DNA of 7,847 nucleotides from Desulfobulbaceae bacterium. Lineage in GTDB: Bacteria; Desulfobacterota; Desulfobulbia; Desulfobulbales; Desulfobulbaceae. The position numbers were made by a program, and so were the translations under genes. The first letter of the stretch is position 1. The number at the start of each line of letters is the position of its first letter. Location of the stretch: contig SKJK01000010.1 in NCBI GenBank assembly GCA_007121995.1, positions 1-7,847 of the forward strand, read 5' to 3'. This document shows, piece after piece, positions 1-6,745 of the stretch. Under the pieces are notes generated by a model. It did not search any database and was not told where the DNA came from. It saw nothing but the letters and a program-made list of their open reading frames with translations.

Positions 1-326
1 AAAGACAATTATATATATATTTCAGCAAGATGAAGGAATATCGACCAAGAGATCAACTGAGAATGCCAGTTGGGTCGGCACATTGAGAGCAAGGAAAAAA
101 TACGTGTGGACAAGGAACGTAAAACGGCCGAGGGGAGACATCGATCAAAACAGAACGGCAGCTCCCGTCACGAATCTGAAGAGAGAGAGGAAGACAGTGC
201 GAAATCCTCAGGCAAACGCCTGGAGAGATCCCTTGCAGGTAGGAAATATTCACGGATCCAGGGCTTGATAAACCAAGCTGTTACCCCCCATGATCGGTTA
301 CAAAAGATCACATGACCTGGAGACGG
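1..326. other. Intergenic region downstream of ruvB; no gene supported
   Basis: No reading frame here has both a plausible start with a ribosome site and a recognisable product. An ATG-less plus-strand frame (61-315) is hydrophilic and rich in Lys, Arg, Glu and Ser, which simply reflects the purine-rich plus strand around 85-235, including a GA run at 178-192. Small hairpins are possible: 209-222 (CAGGC-AAAC-GCCTG), 263-278 (GCTTG-ATAAAC-CAAGC) and 291-310 (TGATC/GATCA). None is followed by a T-run on the minus strand, so the end of the ruv operon is not clearly marked. The region could hold the 5' untranslated part of a gene lying beyond position 1. Confidence 0.5.
8..22 (-). promoter_or_regulatory. 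AT dinucleotide tract with a TATAAT-like -10 sequence
   Basis: Positions 9-21 are an alternating AT run. On the minus strand it ends in TATAAT (13-8), a perfect sigma70 -10 hexamer, pointing out of the left edge. The sequence at the expected -35 distance, CCTTCA (36-31), matches poorly. A promoter for a gene beyond the window is possible, but the match may be a by-product of the AT repeat. Confidence 0.2.
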
Positions 327-1373
327 TTACTCGAATAAACCGGGCTGTTGCGATCGAGGTCGTAGCGGTAGATGGAAATGCTCATAGGCAGCCTGGGTGG
401 CAACTCGTCCCCGGGGGGTGCGCATCAGAAATCCCGATTGGATGAGAAACGGCTCATAGACATCCTCCAAGGTGGTTTTTTCCTCGCATACCGCGGTGGA
501 CAAAGTATCGAGCCCAATAGGTCCCCCTTGAAATTTCTCGATCAGCGTCAACAAGATCCGCCTGTCCATCTCATCAAGTCCAATCCGGTCGACATTGAGC
601 ATGGTCAGAGCGGCATCGGCTACCTTGCCGGAGATGAACGCATGACCGCCCACTTCAGAATAATCACGGACCCGCCGTAGCAGTCGGTTGGCTATTCGGG
701 GGGTCCCGCGGGAACGTCGTCCCAGTTCCAAGGCACCTTCGACGTCGATACCGATTTTGAGCAGCCTGGCTGATCGCTGTATAATGATGACCAGTTCTTC
801 GGGGCTGTAAAACTCAAGCCGCAGGACCACGCCAAAGCGATCACGCAGGGGCGGGGTCAGCAGGCCGCTTCTGGTCGTGGCACCAACCAGAGTGAAGGGA
901 GGCAAATCCATCTTCACCGACCGGGCTCCAGGTCCCTGGCCGATGATGAGGTCGAGCTGAAAATCTTCCATGGCCGGGTAGAGGATTTCTTCGACAACAT
1001 GGTTCAACCGGTGGATTTCATCGATAAAGAGCACATCGCCCGCCTGCAGACCGGTGAGCAGAGCGGCCAGGTCACCTGGACGCTCAATCACCGGGCCTGA
1101 AGTCACTTTGATGCCGGCCCCCATTTCATTGGCAATAATATAGGCCAGCGTTGTCTTACCCAGGCCGGGAAAGCCGTGAAACAGCACATGATCAAGGGGT
1201 TCACCTCTCTGAAGAGCCGCCTGGATAAAAATACGCAACCCCTGTTTGACCTGCTCCTGACCAATGTATTCATCCAGTCTCCGGGGACGGATGTCGACCC
1301 CTGGCTGCAGGTCGTCCAGCTGCTCTCTGCTGGTCACCAGTCGCTTACCTGTCAAATCTTCCTCGAGTTTCAT
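327..1373 (-). CDS. ruvB: Holliday junction branch migration ATPase RuvB
   Basis: RuvB is the hexameric AAA+ motor that drives branch migration with RuvA and RuvC. The 348-residue product shows [11 protein letters not shown] (29-39), Walker [10 protein letters not shown] (67-75), Walker B LFIDEIH (115-121), sensor 1 GATTR (164-168), LRDRFG (176-181) carrying the arginine finger, and [13 protein letters not shown] (222-234) as sensor 2. The C-terminal winged-helix domain contains GGPIGLDTL (283-291), the family's EPFLIQSGF(L)xRTPRGR stretch (307-323) and an AxxH-like end, YEHF. Walker A has Phe where the family usually has Pro (GPPGLGKT); the catalytic Lys73 and Thr74 are intact. A 77-base gap separates it from ruvA. 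It is the last gene of the block visible here; no strong intrinsic terminator follows its TAA. Confidence 0.97.
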   Translation of the reverse strand: MKLEEDLTGKRLVTSREQLDDLQPGVDIRPRRLDEYIGQEQVKQGLRIFIQAALQRGEPLDHVLFHGFPGLGKTTLAYIIANEMGAGIKVTSGPVIERPGDLAALLTGLQAGDVLFIDEIHRLNHVVEEILYPAMEDFQLDLIIGQGPGARSVKMDLPPFTLVGATTRSGLLTPPLRDRFGVVLRLEFYSPEELVIIIQRSARLLKIGIDVEGALELGRRSRGTPRIANRLLRRVRDYSEVGGHAFISGKVADAALTMLNVDRIGLDEMDRRILLTLIEKFQGGPIGLDTLSTAVCEEKTTLEDVYEPFLIQSGFLMRTPRGRVATQAAYEHFHLPLRPRSQQPGLFE

Positions 1374-1383
1374 TGCTGCAGCT

Positions 1384-1390
1384 TACCTCC
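1384..1390 (-). promoter_or_regulatory. Ribosome binding site for ruvB
   Basis: The minus strand reads GGAGGTA, with the GGAGG core 12 bases before the ATG at 1373, a slightly long spacing. The AGG-TAA at its centre is also the end of a 17-codon open frame (1436-1383) in the same frame as ruvB. Confidence 0.55.
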
Positions 1391-1450
1391 ACTTCCCTTT
1401 GTATGCCATGGCCTCACAAGAGCATATATCCGTCATGGATACATATCCTT

Positions 1451-2077
1451 TCAATGCCTGACCAGCAACTGCAGTGCCTGACGGATCAAATCCTCAACTC
1501 CGAGAACAGCAGGCTTCTCCCGATTCCGGCCTCGGACGGTTTGCAGTACTTCCCAGGCAGTGGCAGAGGGATATCCGAGATTGATCAAGGCCGATGCAGC
1601 GTCGCTCATGGCATGATGACCATCAACCTCTGCCGTTGGCAGGTGTTTGCTGAGCTTTTCGACCTCGCCACCCCAAAGACCGACTTTTTCCCCCAACTCC
1701 ATACAGAGACGCTGGGCTGTTTTTTTGCCGACTCCGGGCAAGGCGGTTAACCGGGTATGGTCCCTGGCCTGAATAGCTTGACACAACTCCCGTACTCCAA
1801 TCCCGGAAAGGATCGTGAGGGCAAGCCTTGGCCCAATCCCGGAAACAGTAATCAGCAGCAAAAAGAGATCTTTTTCCTCTTTTGTACTGAAACCGAAAAG
1901 GGTGATGGCATCCTCGCGCACCACAGTCTGCACATGCAAAAAAGCCGTGCCACCTGTAGCAGGGAGGTTCTCGCAACTCCGCGCGGATATGAACACTTCG
2001 TACCCGACGCCATGGACATCAAGGACAACCACGGTTGGTGTCTTGACAGAAATCTGACCTTTAAGGGTGGCAATCAT
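1451..2077 (-). CDS. ruvA: Holliday junction branch migration complex subunit RuvA
   Basis: RuvA binds the four-way junction as a tetramer and loads the RuvB motors. The 208-residue product has the N-terminal OB domain beginning MIATLKG and including HGVGYEVFIS and REDAITLFGF (54-63). Two helix-hairpin-helix motifs follow, VSGIGPRLALTIL (78-90) and LPGVGKKTAQRLCMEL (113-128). After a linker comes the mobile C-terminal domain III (about 155-208; SALINLGYPSATAWEVL), which touches RuvB. Length and domain order are typical. The 33 bases between ruvC and this ATG have no recognisable Shine-Dalgarno, which may lower expression or make it depend on ruvC translation. The start is nevertheless secure because MIATLKG is the family N-terminus. 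Confidence 0.96.
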   Translation of the reverse strand: MIATLKGQISVKTPTVVVLDVHGVGYEVFISARSCENLPATGGTAFLHVQTVVREDAITLFGFSTKEEKDLFLLLITVSGIGPRLALTILSGIGVRELCQAIQARDHTRLTALPGVGKKTAQRLCMELGEKVGLWGGEVEKLSKHLPTAEVDGHHAMSDAASALINLGYPSATAWEVLQTVRGRNREKPAVLGVEDLIRQALQLLVRH

Positions 2078-2110
2078 CGCTGCAAAACGAATGGAAACAG
2101 GGCACCGACA

Positions 2111-2596
2111 TCACAACCGATGCAGATGATGGGTGACATGGTGTGCATGGCAGATAGCCACAGCCAGAGCATCAGCGGCATCGCTGGTGGGAATGGCATC
2201 AAGCTCCAGCAGGGCACGAACCATATGCTGCACCTGACTCTTTTCAGCCTGTCCGTATCCGGCCACAGCCTGTTTGACTTTTCGAGGGGTATAATCAAAG
2301 ACCTCCAACCCATTATGCAAGGCGGCAACAACGGCTGCACCGCGGGCGTGACCGAGTTTGAGTGCTGCCCGGGGGTTACGGTCAATGAACACCTCTTCCA
2401 CCGCGGCAACTTCCGGCCCATGCGTGTTGATCACTTCACCCAGGTCCCGGAAAATCGTCAGTAATCGATCGCAAAAACTCGGAGATGCAGCCATGCGAAT
2501 GGTACCACAGGCAATAAAGCCAAGCTCCTGACCATTGGTGATAATGACACCGTATCCGGTCACCCGCGATCCCGGATCTATGCCAAGTATACGCAT
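2111..2596 (-). CDS. ruvC: Holliday junction resolvase RuvC
   Basis: RuvC is the dimeric endonuclease that cuts Holliday junctions made during recombination, working with RuvAB. The 161-residue product has the RNase H-like fold signature MRILGIDPGS with D7, AVEEVF with E67, YTPRKVKQAVAGYG with basic DNA-contacting residues (102-115), and SDAADALAVA with D139 and D142. These four acidic residues match the E. coli catalytic set D7, E66, D138 and D141. The protein stops soon after the catalytic core and is about a dozen residues shorter than the E. coli enzyme, a common state outside the gamma-proteobacteria. The tail is unusually His-rich, with Cys149 and six His in the last 12 residues. The ATG at 2596 begins the conserved motif directly. 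Only a GGGG run stands in for a Shine-Dalgarno sequence in the 20-base gap after yebC. Confidence 0.96.
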   Translation of the reverse strand: MRILGIDPGSRVTGYGVIITNGQELGFIACGTIRMAASPSFCDRLLTIFRDLGEVINTHGPEVAAVEEVFIDRNPRAALKLGHARGAAVVAALHNGLEVFDYTPRKVKQAVAGYGQAEKSQVQHMVRALLELDAIPTSDAADALAVAICHAHHVTHHLHRL

Positions 2597-2616
2597 CTGG
2601 ACCCCGTTGCCCCGTG

Positions 2617-3366
2617 TCAGGACAGGGTCTCCATGAGATCGTCATCAATGTCGAAATTGGCGTGTATCTTCTGAACATCGTCATGATCTTCAAGGTTTTC
2701 GAGCAACCGAAGCAGGGAGCGGGCCGTCTTTTCCTCGGTTACTTCAATGGTATTTTTCGGAATCATCGACAAACTGGCATCAAAAACCTGGACCTCACCC
2801 TGCTCCAGTTGCTCGACCACCTCGTTGAAGCTCTCAGGGGTGGTGATGATCTGGAAGGTATCGTCTTCCTCAACCACATCCTCGGCTCCTGCTTCCAGAG
2901 CCAGGTCCATCAAATCTTCTTCGTTGATCCCGGTTTTATCTACAGACAGGGTTCCCTTGTGATCGAACATCCAGGCCACACAACCGGATTCACCCAGGTT
3001 ACCTCCACTTTTGGTAAAAAAATGACGGATATCAGCGACGGTTCTGTTCTTATTGTCGGTCATGGTTTCAACAAGAACAGCTACTCCTCCGGGGCCATAC
3101 CCTTCATAGAGAATTTCCTCGTAGGCAGCGCCGTCAAGGTCACCGGTTCCTTTTTTTATAGCCCGATCAATATTATCCTTGGGCATGTTTTCACCTTTGG
3201 CCACGGTAATGGCACTGCGCAGGCGAGGATTGCCTTCCGGATCACCGCCGCCCATCTTGGCGGCAATGGTGATTTCTTTGATCAATTTTGTGAAAATCTT
3301 GCCGCGCTTGGCGTCATTTGCCCCTTTTTTCCGCTTGATCGTGCTCCATTTTGAATGTCCCGACAC
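2617..3366 (-). CDS. yebC: YebC/PmpR (TACO1) family translation or transcription factor
   Basis: YebC-family proteins have been described as DNA-binding regulators and, more recently, as ribosome-associated factors that relieve stalling at proline-rich stretches; which applies here cannot be told. With the GTG start the product is 249 residues, the usual family length. It shows SGHSKW (2-7), [14 protein letters not shown] (12-25), RAIKKGTG (68-75), [10 protein letters not shown] (87-96), [10 protein letters not shown] (103-112), GCVAWMF (128-134) and a C-terminal [16 protein letters not shown] (225-240). The C-terminal half is strongly acidic and the N-terminal segment strongly basic. A frame beginning 33 bases upstream would add 11 residues unrelated to the family and lacks a ribosome site. 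It heads the ruvCAB block, ending 20 bases before ruvC, an arrangement also seen in E. coli and many other bacteria. Confidence 0.95.
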   Translation of the reverse strand: MSGHSKWSTIKRKKGANDAKRGKIFTKLIKEITIAAKMGGGDPEGNPRLRSAITVAKGENMPKDNIDRAIKKGTGDLDGAAYEEILYEGYGPGGVAVLVETMTDNKNRTVADIRHFFTKSGGNLGESGCVAWMFDHKGTLSVDKTGINEEDLMDLALEAGAEDVVEEDDTFQIITTPESFNEVVEQLEQGEVQVFDASLSMIPKNTIEVTEEKTARSLLRLLENLEDHDDVQKIHANFDIDDDLMETLS

Positions 3367-3371
3367 GGTCC

Positions 3372-3379
3372 AACTCCTT
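3372..3379 (-). promoter_or_regulatory. Ribosome binding site deciding the yebC GTG start
   Basis: The minus strand reads AAGGAGTT, with 7 bases between GGAG plus TT and the GTG at 3366-3364. This site, together with the family N-terminus SGHSKW right after the GTG, rules out the longer frame that begins at 3399. Confidence 0.75.
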
Positions 3380-3444
3380 CTTTGAAAAATATCGTCCAAT
3401 TCGCAACCGCATCCCAGTGCTGCACCTGCAAACGCTCAGGAAGC

Positions 3445-3475
3445 TCAACAAAAGGCCACCAGAGCCTTTGGCCTG
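3445..3475 (-). terminator. Possible rho-independent terminator between rlmE and yebC
   Basis: On the minus strand AGGCCA (3474-3469) can pair with TGGCCT (3458-3453), followed by TTTGTTG. An alternative fold pairs AAAGGC (3469-3464) with GCCTTT (3456-3451), followed by TGTTG. It lies about 90 bases after the rlmE stop and 80 before yebC. The stem is only 6 bp and the T-run is interrupted by G, so it may be a weak or partial terminator. I saw no convincing sigma70 promoter between it and yebC. Confidence 0.35.
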
Positions 3476-3489
3476 CTTGTCCAGACAAG
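3476..3489. repeat. 14-bp palindrome in the rlmE-yebC gap
   Basis: CTTGTC-CA-GACAAG has two perfect 6-bp arms around a 2-base centre and directly abuts the terminator-like hairpin on its rlmE side. It could be an operator for a dimeric regulator, such as a damage-responsive one acting on the repair operon, or simply an extra stem in the transcript. It does not match the E. coli or Bacillus LexA consensus. Confidence 0.35.
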
Positions 3490-3562
3490 AAACCCTGATA
3501 AACGTTGACAGGTACCGGGTATAGAACACACTCATTTGCACCCGAAAAACGGTTACTCCTCT

Positions 3563-4165
3563 TCAACCCGCCCGATGAAACCCCCGGCATAAAAGGAAAA
3601 CTTCCCGGCTTTCCTGACGCGAACTTTTGGGTTTCATAACTTTGACGGAGGTAAATAATGCCCTGCATGCCTTCAAGAATTGAGGGAAATCCTCGCCCTG
3701 GAAAACCTTGCAATAGACCGTGCCATTTTTATGCAGGAACATCGCGGCTACTTCCAGGACCCGTCCAGCAAGCCGAAGGGAATGCTGATGGTCAGCATAT
3801 TGACTGCCGGAAGTACGAGGCGCCATGTCACTGAGCACCACATGAAACCCGGGCCAGGTTTTTTTCAGATGTACGGCTAGATCATCAGAAAAGACATCAT
3901 AACAGAGCCAATGTATTTCAGCATGGGGTTTTTGAACCATCAGGTCAGTAGGTTGCAGGTCGACACCGACCACCACCCCTTTTGCACCGATTACCCCTGC
4001 AGCATAGAGGCTCCAGCTGCCGGGATGGCATCCCAGGTCAAGAACCCTCTGGCCGGGTTTCAAAAAGCGGTGTTTTTGCTGGGCCTCCTCCAGTTTATAG
4101 ACGGATCGGGCCGGATACTTCTCTTTTTTTGCCTTATTGAAATAATAGTCCTGCTCTTTACGCAT
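3563..4165 (-). CDS. rlmE: 23S rRNA (uridine-2'-O)-methyltransferase RlmE (FtsJ/RrmJ)
   Basis: RlmE methylates the 2'-O of U2552 in the A-loop of 23S rRNA late in 50S assembly, using S-adenosylmethionine. The 200-residue product begins MRKEQDYYFNKAKKEKYPAR and shows the family core: YKLEE with K24, the SAM-binding VLDLGCHPGSWS (41-52), LSDMAP with D113, VYCKVFQGED with K153, and E188 in REVFLLCRGF. K24, D113, K153 and E188 correspond to the K-D-K-E catalytic tetrad. The usual glycine-rich loop DLGxxPGGWS here has His at the second variable position and Ser for the second Gly of PGG. The frame stays open far upstream, but the ATG at 4165 has a good ribosome site and gives family length. It overlaps the preceding gene by 8 bases. 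The closely related RNA methyltransferase TlyA is excluded by the lack of an S4 domain. Confidence 0.93.
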   Translation of the reverse strand: MRKEQDYYFNKAKKEKYPARSVYKLEEAQQKHRFLKPGQRVLDLGCHPGSWSLYAAGVIGAKGVVVGVDLQPTDLMVQKPHAEIHWLCYDVFSDDLAVHLKKTWPGFHVVLSDMAPRTSGSQYADHQHSLRLAGRVLEVAAMFLHKNGTVYCKVFQGEDFPQFLKACRALFTSVKVMKPKSSRQESREVFLLCRGFHRAG

Positions 4166-5711
4166 CGCTCTTCCTCTCCTTGGTCGCCGGCTCGACAGCC
4201 CCTGCCGCAAACTTTGCCGCCACCCGTAGGGCGTCCCCATAATTACGAACGCTTCCTTCCATTCTTCCTTCCTCCACTGCGGTAAGAATCCGTTTAAACA
4301 GAGGTCCGGGACACAAATGCAGGACGTCGATAAGATCTTTACCGGTGAGCAGAGGCGGATTGGAACGTACCGGCTCCACATGGGTGAACCGGACCTGTTC
4401 CAGATGCCGAAACAATGCGATAAGCTCCTCTTCCATTTCCTTGATCCGTTCTGATCCTTGACCGGCAAGGGCATCCGCCATGGCAAGCAGAAAAAGGCCG
4501 GGCAATTCAATTCCGCTTCTTTTAATCATCCTGATAGCGGCACGCAAGGTCAGCTGGTGATCACGGGCCACGTTGGCCAGGTGGAAGGGGCGCATGTGCC
4601 AGGTAATGAGTTTAGCCACATGCTCTGTGTCTTCCCTGCTCCAGCGCAGGCGATGGGCAATAGCCCTAAACAGCTCAGCACCGACGCGGTCATGGTTGTA
4701 AAAGGTAATGCGGCTGCCGCGATCGACGTCAACGGCACGGGTCTTCGGTTTACCGAGATCGTGAAACAGTGCCGCCCATTTGAGACGCAGGCGATTCCGC
4801 TTGTTTTCCAGATAGGCAGAGATCGCCGTCGTACAGGCGGGAAAGAACAAAGCAGGATCACGTAGTATCCGCTCCATCTGTCGTAGAGCCTCCAGGCTAT
4901 GTTCAAAAACATCGAGATGATGACTCTTCGGCTGTTCCACGCCGAGTCCGGCGGTCAGTTCAGGAAAAATTTCCTCGAGTAATCCGGTTGATGCCATCTG
5001 TCGCCAGGTGGCATGACTACCGGGGGAAGCTATCAGCAGGTGCAGCTCGTGGGCCACCCGTTCCGGCGCCGCGGTACACAGCAATCGCCGTTGTCGCCGC
5101 ACCAGGGTCAGGGTGTGATCGTCAATGGTAAAAGCGAGGGTGGCGGCAAAACGAAAGACCCGCAAAAGACGCAGGGAATCAGCGGAAAAACTGTCTGGAG
5201 CCGCAATACGTATACGTTGCCCGGCTAGATCCGCCAACCCACCGGTGGGATCCAGGATCGGCACCGCCTGCTCCGGTACAGCCTTTGCATCCGACGAGAC
5301 CAACAAGGGGTCGATGCGGACAGCCAGGGCATTGATAGTCAGATCGCGTCGGGTCAGTTCTTCTTCAATGGTACGCGTTCCCTGTCTGAATGAAGAGAAA
5401 TCAACACCCCATTCCCCGCGGACAACCCGGGCCGCTTCCTCTTCCCGACCCAGAATGATGCAGGTCCCGTCAATAGCCGCGGCCAGTTCTTTTGCCCACC
5501 ACCTTGCTCCAACGGGTACGGTGATGTCAATGTCAACAGGCCTGAACCCGAGCAGCAGGTCACGCACTGCACCACCGGCAAGATAGACTGCTTGTCCCCG
5601 CCTCCGGACACAATCGGCCAGCGCACATCGAAGCCAGGGGGGCAGGACCTGTTCCAGTTGGCGCCACTTTAGAGCGGTAGGCAAACCACCTTGTACCTTT
5701 AAATCTGCCAT
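4158..5711 (-). CDS. cca: CCA tRNA nucleotidyltransferase / poly(A) polymerase family protein with HD domain
   Basis: This 517-residue protein is a class II nucleotidyltransferase that adds or repairs the 3' CCA of tRNA, or adds A residues. The head domain shows GGAVRD (46-51) and the metal-binding DIDIT (D60, D62). RRDLTINA (121-128) follows, then the LRLLRVFRFA helix (180-189) that ends the template-binding neck. A C-terminal HD phosphohydrolase domain carries HLDVFEHS (265-272), HDLGK (317-321) and YNHDRVGAEL (338-347), so it may also trim 2',3'-cyclic or 3' phosphates. A short conserved tail, LLTGKDL then GPLFKRIL, lies at 455-475. The ATG lies 13 bases inside the preceding gene; no clear Shine-Dalgarno is visible, so coupling is likely. 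The last 8 bases overlap rlmE. Sequence alone cannot separate CCA-adding, A-adding and poly(A) polymerase activity; adjacency to a PP-loop RNA enzyme favours tRNA. Confidence 0.88.
   Translation of the reverse strand: MADLKVQGGLPTALKWRQLEQVLPPWLRCALADCVRRRGQAVYLAGGAVRDLLLGFRPVDIDITVPVGARWWAKELAAAIDGTCIILGREEEAARVVRGEWGVDFSSFRQGTRTIEEELTRRDLTINALAVRIDPLLVSSDAKAVPEQAVPILDPTGGLADLAGQRIRIAAPDSFSADSLRLLRVFRFAATLAFTIDDHTLTLVRRQRRLLCTAAPERVAHELHLLIASPGSHATWRQMASTGLLEEIFPELTAGLGVEQPKSHHLDVFEHSLEALRQMERILRDPALFFPACTTAISAYLENKRNRLRLKWAALFHDLGKPKTRAVDVDRGSRITFYNHDRVGAELFRAIAHRLRWSREDTEHVAKLITWHMRPFHLANVARDHQLTLRAAIRMIKRSGIELPGLFLLAMADALAGQGSERIKEMEEELIALFRHLEQVRFTHVEPVRSNPPLLTGKDLIDVLHLCPGPLFKRILTAVEEGRMEGSVRNYGDALRVAAKFAAGAVEPATKERKSDA
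4171..4181 (-). promoter_or_regulatory. Ribosome binding site for rlmE
   Basis: The minus strand reads AAGGAGAGGAA, 5 bases before the ATG at 4165. It lies inside the end of the nucleotidyltransferase gene and fixes the rlmE start, excluding the open frame that continues upstream. Confidence 0.65.
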
Positions 5712-6745
5712 GGGTGGATTTCGTCATCAGTGCGCGGGACAAAACGGCCCCTGATCATTTCACTGCCCTTGTCGATGGTCACCTCAGCTTCGGGCAGTTT
5801 TCCATCGATCTTTTTTCCATAGCGGATGATGATACCGGCCAACAGGGGAAGTATTTTCTTTTCACGGGCCGCATCAGCCAGCAGGGTTTCCCCCTGACGC
5901 AGCAGCCCCAGTGGCCCAGGCCGCCGAGTCATCCGCAGTAGCCAATCCCCCGGCTGCCGCATTGTTTCCAATTGATTGTTTTCCTGTTCGTCGCGCCCGA
6001 TGACAAACCAAATGTCCCCGTGAAGACAAAACTGGCGCCCCATGACCAGCAGCCGGACATCATCCACTGCCTGCGCTTCATTCTTGCCATTGTACCCGTC
6101 CTTGACATACTGCCGGATCCGAGTCGCCAGGTTGGGGTCGGTGAGCATGCAACCACCCGCCGGGGCGGGATACCCGGTTATCCCTAATCTCGCGGCTAAC
6201 TCCTTTTGCTGCCGTCGACCTCGACCGGAAAAGGTGTACAGCCGCTGCCGGTCCACCAGACCATTTTGCTCCGCCAGAGTCGGCGGCAGCAATCCAGCGC
6301 TCAAAGGCCGGAGCAGCATACCCGTACAGCCGGAATCGCGCTCGATCACCCGGAGAGTATCCCGTCGTTGTGACATCGGTCGTTGCCCCAGGACCTCTCC
6401 TGAAATCAGGAAGGAGGCCTCGTACGATTGCAGGAGTTCACGAGCCTGGATCAGCATGAGAATCTTGCAGTCGATGCAGGGGTTGAAGTGTTTGCCAAAA
6501 CCATGCGCGGGTTGCGCAAGCATGCGCAAATATGGCCTGCTTATGTCAATGACTTCCACCTCGATACCATATTGTTGCTGCACACTCTGCTTATACTCCT
6601 CCCGACGGGAAAGCAGGTCATAATCGAAAAAAGGGCTGACGAATTTCAGACCAATGACCCGAATCCCCTGGTCGGCAATCACCCGGCAGGCCAGGATCGA
6701 ATCGAGACCACCTGAAAACAGGCCCAGCGCCGTATAAGGCTTCAC
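5699..6745 (-). CDS. PP-loop (ThiI/TtuA-like) ATPase with C-terminal NFACT-R-like RNA-binding domain; predicted RNA sulfur-modification enzyme
   Basis: The 348-residue product opens directly with a PP-loop adenylation motif, SGGLDS at residues 11-16, which in ThiI, MnmA and TtcA activates a tRNA uridine or cytidine by adenylation. A CxxC (C90, C93) and a distant C199 in AGGCMLTD recall the three cysteines that bind a catalytic [4Fe-4S] cluster in TtuA and TtcA. GEVLGQRPMSQ at 116-126 matches the ThiI-type GE-LGQ-SQ signature. Residues about 232-340 (MGRQF, then IGRDEQEN) look like the NFACT-R domain of RqcH/Tae2 proteins. No THUMP or rhodanese domain is present. The GTG start follows a strong GGAGGGG ribosome site (6749-6755) and overlaps the recN stop by 4 bases; its 3' end overlaps the nucleotidyltransferase gene by 13. 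Databases often call such proteins ThiI-like or tRNA methyltransferase-like. The fold assignment is confident; the substrate and the iron-sulfur cluster are inference. Confidence 0.85.
   Translation of the reverse strand: MKPYTALGLFSGGLDSILACRVIADQGIRVIGLKFVSPFFDYDLLSRREEYKQSVQQQYGIEVEVIDISRPYLRMLAQPAHGFGKHFNPCIDCKILMLIQARELLQSYEASFLISGEVLGQRPMSQRRDTLRVIERDSGCTGMLLRPLSAGLLPPTLAEQNGLVDRQRLYTFSGRGRRQQKELAARLGITGYPAPAGGCMLTDPNLATRIRQYVKDGYNGKNEAQAVDDVRLLVMGRQFCLHGDIWFVIGRDEQENNQLETMRQPGDWLLRMTRRPGPLGLLRQGETLLADAAREKKILPLLAGIIIRYGKKIDGKLPEAEVTIDKGSEMIRGRFVPRTDDEIHPWQI

Noticed and set aside
209..222. CAGGC-AAAC-GCCTG hairpin as the ruv operon terminator
   Set aside because: The stem is 5 bp and no T-run follows it on the minus strand, so an intrinsic terminator is not supported.
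53..280. Minus-strand Cys-containing open frame downstream of ruvB
   Set aside because: Only a GTG start without a ribosome site, and no recognisable motif.
61..315. Plus-strand basic/acidic open frame in the ruvB downstream region
   Set aside because: It has only TTG as a possible start, no ribosome site and low-complexity composition explained by purine bias.
1757..2464. Plus-strand open frame of 235 codons opposite ruvA and ruvC
   Set aside because: It runs antisense across two well-supported genes and their gap, and its translation shows no domain or sensible start.
2614..3354. Plus-strand open frame of 246 codons opposite yebC
   Set aside because: It is the antisense shadow of a gene with unmistakable family motifs; its product has no recognisable domain.
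3367..3399. Longer YebC start at 3399
   Set aside because: The added 11 residues are not family-like; the GTG at 3366 has AAGGAGTT before it and SGHSKW after it.
3549..3558. ACGGTTACTC repeated at 323-332 and 3549-3558, near the ends of ruvB and rlmE
   Set aside because: A 10-base direct repeat is expected by chance several times in a window of this length; no longer shared flank exists.
4166..4510. 115-residue N-terminal extension of RlmE
   Set aside because: The open frame lies within the nucleotidyltransferase gene in another frame. The ATG at 4165 has a strong ribosome site and gives the family N-terminus and length.
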